DNA from: Serripes groenlandicus
Lineage: Eukaryota; Mollusca; Bivalvia; Cardiida; Cardiidae
DNA length: 64,000 nucleotides
Reading direction: 5' to 3'
NCBI GenBank assembly: GCA_031761405.1
Contig: JASEVX010000017.1
Coordinates: 8,109,668 to 8,173,667, forward strand
This document shows positions 21,926 to 32,369 of the stretch, in pieces. Positions within the stretch are counted from its first letter, which is position 1. Every line of letters begins with the position of its first letter. The position numbers and the translations under genes are program-made. Below the pieces are notes generated by a model. The model did no database searches and was not told the DNA's origin. It saw only the letters and a program-made list of their open reading frames with translations.

Positions 21926-22366
21926 AATAGGCCCCACCCCAGTACGAATTAATAAATGTTTTTCCGTACATACATGTAGGAATCACACAGGGGACAAAAA
22001 GGGTATTATTTGAAACTTTCTGAAAAAACTCCAAAGGGGGCTGCCATTTTGAATATGTATGAATAAGCGCTAATGCAAAAATTATCGTCGCATAGTCAAT
22101 TATGTTTAAAATCGAGTGTTATGGATATAGAAATGCGTTACAATGTTGATGACTTAAAGATGACTTTGAAGGTATAACATGTTTTATGTATATAAATCAT
22201 TATTTTTCGTACTTCATAATAGATACAAATTCCATGTATATATTGGTCATGCAAAAACAAACACGAATTGAACATTATCATGGTCTAGTCATTCATTTTA
22301 AATCCATATAGTACGGTGGTTAATCTATAGACATATTACAAAATTGAGGACAAATATTCGATATTG
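21926..22366. other. No exon seen where KLHL copy B should continue
   Basis: By comparison with the intact KLHL gene, the large BACK-Kelch exon would be expected here on the minus strand. I find no trace of it between the repeat and the BTB exon, so this copy is 3'-deleted. Confidence 0.5.
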
Positions 22367-22471
22367 TTATTCATGGACACACAAGCAGATCTTTATCATT
22401 ACTAGTCTTGAAAGACTAAGGTTTGTTTTCCTAAAGCACAGGTCACGTTTTAAATATAGTTCATGAAATAC

Positions 22472-22614
22472 CTTCAGGCCTGAGATGAAAAGATATTCTG
22501 CTATTTCTAGTAGAGATGCAATATTGCTGGAATTTATCTTTGGTGTCTTGCCATATAAATACCATATGGCTTCTTCTAAAGAAACATTTGTTACAACGTG
22601 CATGGCAACTATTC
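22472..22614 (-). pseudogene. KLHL copy B, exon 3 (end of BTB domain)
   Basis: A 143-bp exon with intact acceptor ('aatttag' before 22614) and donor (AAG|GTATTT). Its length and phases are the same as exon 3 of the intact gene. It encodes the last helices of a BTB/POZ domain: VSLEEAIWYLYGKTPK and NIASLLEIAEYLFISGLK. With the BACK-Kelch exon missing downstream, a transcript could only retain the intron and end at 22367, giving a BTB-only product. The frame itself is undamaged. Confidence 0.65.
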
Positions 22615-22699
22615 CTAAATTATAATAGAATAAAAACAGTATCATCTTTTGGCAGGATCCAATCCCAAATGGAGATTCTGGTAAATAAGAATCACTTGG

Positions 22700-23874
22700 C
22701 ATCAACCTATAAAGCTAAAAAGACGTCTTTGTGGCATGCCACGATATTACCTGTACTAAGTACTTTGCTTATTGAAAAGACACGAGGACCATCACTCACC
22801 TGATTTAAACGAACATCACTAGTTAGTTTTACTCTATACATATATGGCAAACAAATATCATGCCTTGGTGGCTAGGTTTTCAATGGATTGGAATATTTTT
22901 AACAACCTAAGTATAGCGTCACCCAAGTAACATGTGTATCAAGTTTTTTTTTAATTGGGCCGTTACTTTTATATAAGACGATTTCCAAAGAGTTTACTCG
23001 TAAAGAACCCCCAACCGCCGCCTGGCGTTGTTGTTTGGTCAATATTAAGAGGCGATGTTAGTATTATAATATATATCATGCCTTTGCAATGGCAACTAGT
23101 ATTTTGCATGGAATTGAATTATTTAAGAAATTCCGAGGAACAATCCTGTAAAGTTTGGAAGTTTTAAATGATCTGTCATTTGAATGACGTTCGACTTCGG
23201 ACAGACATCCAACGGTCCTAAAAGCTCATCGAGAGTATAATTATGAGCTAAGAAGAAAAGCTTCTCTGAAGTGATTTAGAGAATACTGGCCTGTCCAAAT
23301 GGTACACGTTGGCATTTGTGAACACAAACCTGTGTACGTAATTTTCAAGACGAAAATGTCAAGATCAGACTGCGCACATAGGCTAGTTTGGTTCTGTATT
23401 TATCACAAATTAATTGATATATTTGAGTCAATATATAGTTTAGTTACAATATGGCGCCCAGTTCACCTAACGTTTGTTTCTTAGCTTTCTCGCGTACTCC
23501 ATACGACAGTTTACCAAGGTGTATGGTAACCTTCCATCAGAGACTATTTAGCCCATTGGTGGAAGACGAACAAAGGTTTTTGCCAGTCATCGGAAAGAAT
23601 AATGGTCGAGCCGTTATCAAATAAAACATGTTCTACCTTTGTATGAATAGGCTCATAGTAGGGTTGTCTTTTAAAAGTGAATTTACGAATGAACTGTAGA
23701 CACTATATTATATGTGTTAATCGTGAAACAGGAACACGATCCGTATCCGAAATACAAATATTTTATTGTCGATAGTTAACAACGACATAATTGGTAACTA
23801 AATGTTATTAGAAGGCTCCCTAGGAATTTATGTAAACAATTTAACTGACAGTATATTTGTAAAGACATACACAC
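22700..23874. other. Intron 2 of KLHL copy B; segmental duplicate of 50.2-51.5 kb
   Basis: Phrases such as 'gcgtcacccaagtaacat' (22917 and 50450), 'gccgcctggcg' (23018 and 50559) and 'agaaattccgaggaacaat' match in order between the two regions. No other gene was seen. Confidence 0.5.
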
Positions 23875-23959
23875 CTGTATTCCGTTCATGGTAAATGTGC
23901 TTTCTGATATTTGCAAAAAAGGGACTTGCAACAAGGACGCACCAATGGAATTTCTTCTC
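23875..23959 (-). pseudogene. KLHL copy B, exon 2 (BTB middle)
   Basis: An 85-bp exon, acceptor 'tttcag' before 23959, donor GTGTGT after 23875. Length and phases are identical to the intact gene's exon 2. It encodes EKKFHWCVLVASPFFANIRK, the conserved H-x-x-V-L-x-A-x-S-P-F-F core of BTB domains. It is separated from exon 1 by the Gypsy insertion. Confidence 0.65.
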
Positions 23960-24582
23960 CTGAAAACAAGAGAGGGTAAGATTTATGCTGTTGAACATTC
24001 GGATCATTGCGATGAGAAGAGTTCAAGATCTCGTATAAGCTAAAAAACAAACTTATCTGCGACTTGGTAATGAATGTATTTATTGGTAAATTGTACATCG
24101 GGCTTAATTGCAACTATTGCGAACGTACCCATTTCAGCTAATTTGAGTACTAAATATATACTAATATTATGCGTAAATAATTACAGAATAACGAAGTTAA
24201 TGTTTACAACATATGCTTCTGGAAACACAAATATATACACTGTGTATTGTGACAGTGTTATATTACGCCTGTTTAACGTAATTCGGTTACTTTCGTAAGA
24301 TGGACGGAGAAACCCGAGCGGTTTTACATATCAGAGAATTCTTAGGACAATGAAAGCCAAAACGCGTATGTATGAAGGGAATCGTTAAGAATTGTGTTTA
24401 GATTCTTTCATCATCGTCCGGCAATACTGCTCTTGACATATTATTAATGATTTATGGCCATTTATTAACGTGATGGACAATGGCACCTGATTTTGTACTT
24501 TTTTTATCAAGTGTTCATGTCAACCCGACCTTTAGAACTTTAAGTGTTTTGACTTTGCTAGTATAGGCTTTGATATTACATG

Positions 24583-25308
24583 TGTCACGTGTACCACTAT
24601 GACGCAGTACACGAACGGGTTTGAACCTATACTAGCTGTCTAGTACTATTTACTGCTGATACAAGCTGTATCAGTCTAAAACCTCCAATGATACAGAACA
24701 GGTATTGTGTATAACCACTGTATCGTTTGGAACCAATTAATTACCATTCACTGGCTTGTATGACCTGAGAGGACAGTGGTATGTTAAAGTGAACCCTTCA
24801 ATTATGAGCCGAAGCTGCAACTCTGAGGGAACCCTATTGTTTACCACTCCAATACTTCTCGAAATCGTACGTTGCCGATTGAGGCTTGGAGATGTGTTCT
24901 TGCTGACTGCAGAACACAGACTGACTGATCAAAGAGAAACCCGCGTTTATATAGCAATAACCCACGTGATCTAAATAATCGATGCTTTCGGACCTTATCG
25001 CCATGCGCCTATATTATTAACATGTTAATGAGCGTCTGAGTGATTGATTAAACTGCATATTTCAAAACGGGCCTACACTCAAAATACAGGAAATACATAT
25101 AAAACTACAATTGCAAATAAACAACTATATATTCCAGAATCACACTCAAGTACTTACATGATGTGTCACTTTGAAATGATAGTATATTAACAGGTTAAAT
25201 TAATAAATGGCGATCTTGATGTTGCAGAAGCTTTCTATGAAACAGAATGATGACAACTGAAATAAAATGACCGACAAGGAAAGTAACTGAAATACCCGTT
25301 TCATGACA
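24583..25308 (-). repeat. Gypsy 3' LTR (726 bp)
   Basis: Reading on the minus strand it starts TGTCATGAAAC and ends GTACACGTGACA. It matches the other LTR apart from an A/G change at 24739 and one extra C near 25297, as far as I can see by eye. A TATATAAA box lies at 24953-24946 on the minus strand. Confidence 0.9.
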
Positions 25309-25326
25309 TTACCCACGCCTCCGGGT
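25309..25326 (-). promoter_or_regulatory. Candidate polypurine tract
   Basis: Directly beside the 3' LTR the minus strand reads 'cccggaggcgtgggtaa'. It is purine-biased and in the right place to prime plus-strand DNA, though interrupted by pyrimidines. Confidence 0.4.
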
Positions 25327-25481
25327 TCAAGCGTCCTCGCTTGACTAAATAAATAAAAGAAAAACCATATATATACACAGGTTAACATGTTTTCTTCAAT
25401 AAAAGCATTTACTTTAATGCATATACAACAATGAATGAATAATATGATGTCTTGTAAAGTCAAAGCAAAATAATTCAAATG

Positions 25482-27197
25482 TTAACCCTCCTCCTCGTAG
25501 TTCACATGAACCATTAAACCCTCTTCTGACAGAGTGAACTTCACATCCTCTGGGCGCGTCCTTGCGTCACCGGGAATAAAGTCAGACAAACTAAAAGTCG
25601 ATCGACCAAGTCCTAAACCAATCCCAATGACTGACGAAATGGTCAATACTTCATCTCCTCCTTTTACCACTTTTAGAACCCTCTTCTTATCCTTAACAAG
25701 ATATGCAAGGCTAACATCTGATTTCCTAATTTCTCTCTCAGGCCCCTGCTCCAGCACAGTTTCATCCTCTGATTCATCTGTTTCCTTCAAACACTGTTTC
25801 TTAATAGGAGCCGAAACTGGTGAGGGAGTTGTTCTCTTTCTGATGGTTCGGTCTTCCTCAAACAGTTCAATATCTGGATCATTGTTCCAGTCTTCTTCGT
25901 CAACACATGTCACACTTTTCTTTTCCTCCAAATGTTTACGAGGTGTTGTCTTAAGGTTGGGTCCACTATGTTTCATCTTCTGGTGGCGAACCAAATATTC
26001 CTTTTTCTTGAAACTGGAAACACATGACTCACACGGGAATCGTTCTTCAGCGCAACCCACCAGGTGCTGTTGGAATTCGTCACCATTAATTTCTAGTTTG
26101 CACAGTGGGCAGATCGTTTTCATTGCTTTGCTCTGACTCGACCTGCAAGTATAAATTTCATAATCATTTAACCATTTTGGTCTTTGCCTAACCCTACCCC
26201 GATGCTCTTGGCCATTGACCTCCTCATCTTCTTGGTCATCTTTATCTACAATTGATTCAGAAATAGTATCAGTTTCACCAGACAAGACCTGTTCCTTCGC
26301 CCTTTTTAGCCTGTCAACATGCACTACCTGCATGGAATTAGATCTTCCGCAATCAATCTTAAACAAAACATCAGTTAATTTCTCTATAACCTGGTAAGGC
26401 CCTCTCCAGTAGCACGCAAACTTGGATGAGCAGCCTGTCTTTCGAACTGGAAAGAAAACATAAACATTATCACCTTGTTTAATAGTTTCATAAAACAATT
26501 TTCTATCGTGATATCTTTTCTGTCTACACATTGACCTATGGGTGTATTCCCTTACATACGAATGTGCTAGCTCTATTTTTTCGCGTAGCTCCCATACCCA
26601 CTGACTACGAGGTACTGGTTTAATTGCCGGCGGCATTTCAAACATTAGATCGAGGGGTGTCGAAATCTCCCGACCTAGCATTAACATATTTGGACTCATT
26701 CCTGTTGTTTCATGCCGTACTGACCTATATGCCATCATAACATGGGGTAATTGCTGGTCCCAGTCCTTATGATTTTCATCAATGTAAGATTTGATCATTC
26801 CACATAGAGTCTGATTGAATCGTTCAACCATACCATCCGACTCTGGGTGATAAAGAGTGGTCCTTGTCTTCTCAATTTGTAATAAGCTACACATTTCCAT
26901 GAATAAATTGCTCACAAATTGACGACCTTGGTCAGAGTGTATCATATTTGGAACCCCGAACCTCGAGATAACTTCACTAAACATTATTCTCGCAACGGTT
27001 TGGGCTGTCATGTTAGGCATGGGAAAACATTCTGTCCACTTGGTGAAGTAGTCTGAAATGACCAGGACATATTTATTACCAGCTTCCGTCTCAGGCAGCT
27101 CACCAAGAATATCAACTGCAATTCTTTCCATGGGATAGCCACTCCTTGTTATCTGCATTGGAGCTTTCCTAGTTTTCTTTGGTTCCTTCCGTTTCAG
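25482..27197 (-). pseudogene. Gypsy integrase with GPY/F motif and C2H2-type fingers
   Basis: From the ATG at 27158 (558 codons): the D,D(35)E integrase core has D16, D76 (HSDQGRQF) and E112 (ESDGMVERFNQTL). A GPY/F-type module follows at about 235-285 (ACYWRGPYQV). Instead of a chromodomain the protein continues with two zinc-finger motifs, C350-x2-C353-x11-H365-x3-C369 and C376-x2-C379-x12-H392-x4-H397. It ends with an acidic then mixed tail of 160 residues that I do not recognise. Integrase joins the cDNA to the host chromosome; the fingers may influence target choice. The frame is cut off from the RT part by a TGA at 27198-27200, in the zinc-binding HHCC module. Confidence 0.85.
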
Positions 27198-28677
27198 TCA
27201 TACTTCGCACCCTGAAACATACATGCGTACATCGTTTTGAAGTCCCGGCCAATAATACCTTTGTCGAATTTTACTGAGAGTTTTATGTACGCCAAGATGC
27301 CCTGACGCCTTTGCGTCATGAAACTGTTCTAACACAGTTCGCCGGTGTGACAATGGGACAACTGCTTGCCATAACACAGAACCAGTTTCATACGTCTCCC
27401 ACTTACGACATAGTAAATCCTCATCGAAGGCTAATCTTTTCCATTGATTCCAAAGAGATTTCACAAAATGGCTCTCTTGAGAGATTTCGGGACTCTCTGG
27501 TCTGCGACCGCTATTAACCCATCCTCTAATCTTATTGAGGTCAACGTTCAACTTTTGTATATCGATCAAACTAGACAAAGAAATGTCAGTTTTTGGCTTT
27601 ATGCTGCACACTTGATCAGTGTTATGTAAGTCTTCATTTCCGCACTGCTTACACGGTTTTCTACTCAGTCCATCGGCGTTTTGGTGCAACCTACCTGGCC
27701 GATGCTCAATGCTCATGTTATAAGAGGATAACACCTCTATCCATCTTGCGATTTGACCTTCTGGATTTTTAAAATTTAGCAACCAACGCAGAGAACCATG
27801 ATCAGTTCGTATAGTAAAAGTGTTGCCATACAAATAGTGCCGAAAATGTTTCACAAAATGTACCAACGCCAGAAGTTCCTTTCTTGTGACGCAATAACGA
27901 CGTTCGGACTTTGTTAGTGCCCGACTAGCATATGCAATAGGTCGTTCCTTTCCATCGATAATCTGGGATAACACTCCCCCGATAGCAAAATCACTTGCAT
28001 CCGTATCCAAAATAAACGGCTGAGAAATATCTGGAAGGGCGAGAATGGGGGCTGTTGTAAGCCTTTGTTTCAACCCTTCAAACGCTTCATTACAATCATC
28101 ACTCCAAACAAATGCAAAACCCTTTTCTGTCAAACGATGCAATGGTTTTGCTATACTTGCAAACCCCTCGATAAATCGCCTATAATAACTACAAAACCCC
28201 AAAAACGATCTTACTTCAGTAACCGATGTTGGAACTGACCATTCTTGCACGGCCTTAATTTTCTTTGGGTCAGTATGAATACCATTGGCTGACACAATAT
28301 GTCCCAAAAATTCAACTTCACGAGCAAACAGATGACATTTGCTTGGTTTGAGCTTCAAGCCAGCATTTACAAATCTTTCTAAAACTTTCCCGAGGTTTTC
28401 TACCATATTTTCGAATGATTTTCCAACAACGATGACATCGTCAAGATATATAAGACATATATCCCAATGAAGACCAGCTAATACAGCTTCCATCAATCTT
28501 TCGAACGTTGCTGGGGCGTTACACAGTCCGAACGGCATGACCTTAAACTCATACAGTCCTCTCTTTGTGCTAAATGCCGTTTTCTCCATATCATTTTGGT
28601 GGACGTTTACCTGCCAATACCCTGATATAATATCAACCGATAAAAACCACACGGCTCCTGCTAATTGGTCAAGAGAT
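27198..28677 (-). pseudogene. Gypsy reverse transcriptase - RNase H, broken at both ends
   Basis: The 484-codon frame from 28652 holds the RT core from SVDIISGYWQV through the FGLCNAPATF block to the YLDD catalytic box (residues 69-72). An RNase H domain follows with DTDASDFAIGGVLSQ and TDHGSLRWLL. The start of the integrase HHCC zinc module (H-x-G-H-L-G ... SGCE) comes last. A TGA at 27198-27200 replaces the codon for the second cysteine of that module. The N-terminal RT segment lies about 5 kb away, beyond the LINE insertion. The catalytic residues themselves are intact. Confidence 0.9.
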
Positions 28678-28880
28678 TGGTCAATTTCAATTTCAATTTA
28701 TTTATTTACGTAATCAAAGGCCACCGGCCCAAAATACATAATCAAATGTTACAAATAATAATACATCATGTGAAAAATAGGTTATGTCAATTTATATGTG
28801 TTAAATATAAATATGCTATATGCAAATCAAACAATACATTACAGAAAACACAAAATTCATGTCTTATGAAATAAATGTTC

Positions 28881-31800
28881 CTACAAATCATCAATTTCCC
28901 TCATAAGTTTTGTAATAAATATCATTAAAAGTTTTAATTTTTTACAATTATTAATTTTCATTAAGTTAATAAAATCAACTGTTTCAGTTCTTCCACAATA
29001 CCAATTAAATAAATAGTTTTCCCTTACAATATAATATTTGGGGCAAATGAAAAATGCATGATACTCGTCTTCTAAAATAAGATGGTTACCATTTAACAAA
29101 CAATAAAAACAAGTTCTGTCGGCTCTTTCTATTCCATAATGTCTTCCAAGTTCAATATTTAGTTTGTGACTAGAGCATCGAAAACGCGCAAAAGATTTCC
29201 TAAAGTAAAAAGATATGTCTATACATAAGTATTTTTCAACGTTTAACAGGGATTTAAAAGTGCAGTAAGTATCACATCTTGAGGAACTTGATAATTCATC
29301 AGACCAGTTTTGAGTCATGCAATCCGTAAGACGCTGTTTAAATGAAAAAATAAACATTTTCTTGTCACCAACATCTTGGTTTAACCAAACGTACCCATAG
29401 CCGTATCTATATAATAACTCCTTGATATTTGTGACCCAGTTTGTTCGACCAATATTGTCATGTGATATTAACATCTTATAGCAATTTTTAGGATAGCGTG
29501 TGTCTGACATTTGCAATAATTTACACCAGTACTTAATGCACTTTGTAAAATATATTTGACTTAAGGGAAGACTCCCACATTCTCCCAATACCACACAATT
29601 GTTAACAGAGGAATTTACACCGAGATAATAACGACATAATTCAATTTGAACCTTTTCAATATCTGAGGAATAAGTGTGCCCCCATATCTCCGCGCCGTAT
29701 GTGAGAATAGGGATAACCATCGAGTTGAATAATTTGAACAAGTCTTCATGAGAGAATTTACCAAAAGGAAGTTGATATCGTTTGATGCTATTTATAGCTT
29801 TTCTTGCTTGAGATGCCAGTTTTAATTTAGCTGCAGTCCAAGATAACTTTGGTGTAAATAGAAGACCCATGTATTTATAAAATGATGTAACTTTTACATT
29901 TTCACCGTTAAGTTTCCATTTTTCGGTATTTCGAAGCGGTCCACCGTTTCTAAATACTATTATTTCCGTCTTTTTTAAGTTAACTGTCATTTCTGATCGT
30001 AAGCAAAAATCTGAAATAGCGTTAAGTTGTAACTGAAGGTTGTTTACTGTATCTGCACCACAGGCCACGTCGTCGGCGAACAACAGACATACAATATCAA
30101 GTATATCATTTGTTAAAAAAATACCTCTACACCTTTGTCGTAAATGCGAAACTAATTCATTGATATATAGACTAAAAATTATTGGCGAACTTATGTCCCC
30201 CTGTCTCGTTCCGATATTACACCTGAATGGACCTGAGATTGTGTTACATGACGTACCATTTGGTAGTTTGACATAGTTTTCAAGTTTTTCATACATTGAC
30301 TTAAGCACTCTAATTAAATTACCGTTAGCACCTTTGCTCAGAATACTTGTAAATATTTTGTGGTGTACTAGACAATCAAAAGCTTTCTGAAAGTCAACAT
30401 ATAGAACATAAAATCTACCATGAGGTCTAGTGATATATTTTTGAATCATACCTTGGAGTGTAAACATATTATCAATAACCGAATAACCAGTTCTAAATCC
30501 CGCCTGAGCTTCATCAATAATATTATGCTCATATGCCCACTTATTTAACCGTTCTGTTACCATGTTAGAGAATATTTTGTAAATGACATCAATAAGTGAA
30601 ATACCTCGGTAATTAGATGGGTCGCTTCTGTCACCTGATTTATGTAAAGGAACGATTATAGTTTGGCTCCATGCATCGGGGAACTCTCCCGTTGTCAAAA
30701 TTTTGTTAAACAATATAGTTAAGATAGGACTGATACAATGACAAGTATGTTTATAAAACTCGGCCCCAATACCGTCCTTACCCTGGGATTTATTATGTTT
30801 TAATTTTGAAATTGATTTGCTTACTTCTTCATTTGTAAAAGGACAATTTAGGATTTGGTCCACATGTTCGTCTAACGCAAACAAATTCATGTCTAAATCG
30901 GATAATGGTATTTGATTATCTTTGTGCAGCAATTGTTCAAAATATTGTAACCAGGCACTCGCCTTAATATCTAACGATACACTGTTTAGTTTCGAACTAC
31001 TTCTCACCATAGACCAAAATTTTCTAGGGTTATTTCTGGCATTTACAAGATAATGTCTATTTAAGGATTGCATTTTAAGTTTTTTATCCTGACATATTTC
31101 CCTGAAGGATTTTTTTGCTGCTTTATATGTATCAAATTCATGACTGTCATTTGTAAGCCTAAAACGCCTTAACAGTGAATATTTCTTTCGTTTAGCTCTA
31201 TTACATTCATCATCCCACCACTCGGGTTGGACATTTCTTGGGGGATATATATTGTTTGCCACCATGCCACTGCTTTTTGCTGACGTATGATACAAGTTGA
31301 CAATAGATAAAACTGCCTCATTTATGTTACCATCAATATTTTGCAAGATATCATTTCTATTTACGATAAAGTTACTTTTAAATGTTTCTAAAAACGTATC
31401 CTTCAAACTATCTTTCCATTTTAATTTATTAACTAAAATACTTGGGGGATCAGGGTCTACTACAGAAGTATCTGGTATACTTTCAAATGTTAATTGTGAC
31501 AATATAGGAAAGTGGTCTGACTCATCTCTCATTTCAACATTGAAGTACGATACAAAGGGAAATAACTCTGACGATGCGATGTGGTAGTCTACGACACTAT
31601 GGCCTTCATTTGCAGTACATGTATAATTTCCATCACCATCATCAGAACATCTGCCGTTTAAAATATGTATATTATAAGTGCAGCATAACTCAACCAATAG
31701 TCTTCCGAAATTATTATACCTGATGCTATCCTTATTTCTTCTCGGCAAATCAAAACTATCGGAATCGTAATCTACTGTCTCAAGATACAGAAAGTCTAAA

Positions 31801-32369
31801 TTATCAACAGGTATGTAATCACGAAAGTCACATGTTCTGGCATTGAAATCGCCAGCTACATATAAATAATAATCAGGATATTCATGTTTAAGATTTAACA
31901 ATGTTTCATCTAACAAATAAATTCCGTTATTATGTACGGGGTTTGAATATATTGGGGATCTTTCTGGGGAGATATAAGTTATGTACAGTATGAAATCTTT
32001 TATAGAATGTAATGCATTGCTTTTTACTAAAAACACAATGCCATCAACAAGATCATGCTTAATACGTGAAACTAAATTTGAAGTCACATGTTCTTCTTTT
32101 ATAAAAACACTAACTCCACCGCTATTTCTAATACTGTTATTACGTTTTTTTCTTATACAATCAAAATGACAATATCCCGATAAGAACGAGTCAAATTCGC
32201 CGTTAAAATTACTCCATGTTTCTATAAGTCCTATTATATCGAACTGCTTTAAATAATCTATCACTGACATATCATGTTTATATTTGTTTAAACCTGCTAT
32301 ATTCCATGTTAATATGTTTAAGTGTTTCTTAACAGTATTCTGTATATGTGTATGGGCGTGGCCTATTTC
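28881..32369 (-). CDS. LINE ORF2: APE endonuclease - reverse transcriptase
   Basis: The frame opens right after the TAG at 32370-32372. The first ATG (32270) gives 1129 codons, but the endonuclease domain begins upstream of it (NILTWNIAGLNKY, with the metal-site Asn). The 33 codons between TAG and ATG contain no Met. From the ATG: IETW at 16-19, GDFNAR at 140-145, SDHFPI at 251-256 complete the APE-type nuclease. RT blocks run from about 530 (IIVPLHKSGDRSDPSNYRG), through YVDFQKAFDCL at 624-634 and GTRQGD at 687-692, to the FADD box at 731-734. The C-terminal 350 residues lack a clear RNase H. The enzyme nicks target DNA and reverse transcribes the LINE RNA there. No internal stop is present. 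Confidence 0.85.
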   Translation of the reverse strand, partial: EIGHAHTHIQNTVKKHLNILTWNIAGLNKYKHDMSVIDYLKQFDIIGLIETWSNFNGEFDSFLSGYCHFDCIRKKRNNSIRNSGGVSVFIKEEHVTSNLVSRIKHDLVDGIVFLVKSNALHSIKDFILYITYISPERSPIYSNPVHNNGIYLLDETLLNLKHEYPDYYLYVAGDFNARTCDFRDYIPVDNLDFLYLETVDYDSDSFDLPRRNKDSIRYNNFGRLLVELCCTYNIHILNGRCSDDGDGNYTCTANEGHSVVDYHIASSELFPFVSYFNVEMRDESDHFPILSQLTFESIPDTSVVDPDPPSILVNKLKWKDSLKDTFLETFKSNFIVNRNDILQNIDGNINEAVLSIVNLYHTSAKSSGMVANNIYPPRNVQPEWWDDECNRAKRKKYSLLRRFRLTNDSHEFDTYKAAKKSFREICQDKKLKMQSLNRHYLVNARNNPRKFWSMVRSSSKLNSVSLDIKASAWLQYFEQLLHKDNQIPLSDLDMNLFALDEHVDQILNCPFTNEEVSKSISKLKHNKSQGKDGIGAEFYKHTCHCISPILTILFNKILTTGEFPDAWSQTIIVPLHKSGDRSDPSNYRGISLIDVIYKIFSNMVTERLNKWAYEHNIIDEAQAGFRTGYSVIDNMFTLQGMIQKYITRPHGRFYVLYVDFQKAFDCLVHHKIFTSILSKGANGNLIRVLKSMYEKLENYVKLPNGTSCNTISGPFRCNIGTRQGDISSPIIFSLYINELVSHLRQRCRGIFLTNDILDIVCLLFADDVACGADTVNNLQLQLNAISDFCLRSEMTVNLKKTEIIVFRNGGPLRNTEKWKLNGENVKVTSFYKYMGLLFTPKLSWTAAKLKLASQARKAINSIKRYQLPFGKFSHEDLFKLFNSMVIPILTYGAEIWGHTYSSDIEKVQIELCRYYLGVNSSVNNCVVLGECGSLPLSQIYFTKCIKYWCKLLQMSDTRYPKNCYKMLISHDNIGRTNWVTNIKELLYRYGYGYVWLNQDVGDKKMFIFSFKQRLTDCMTQNWSDELSSSSRCDTYCTFKSLLNVEKYLCIDISFYFRKSFARFRCSSHKLNIELGRHYGIERADRTCFYCLLNGNHLILEDEYHAFFICPKYYIVRENYLFNWYCGRTETVDFINLMKINNCKKLKLLMIFITKLMREIDDL

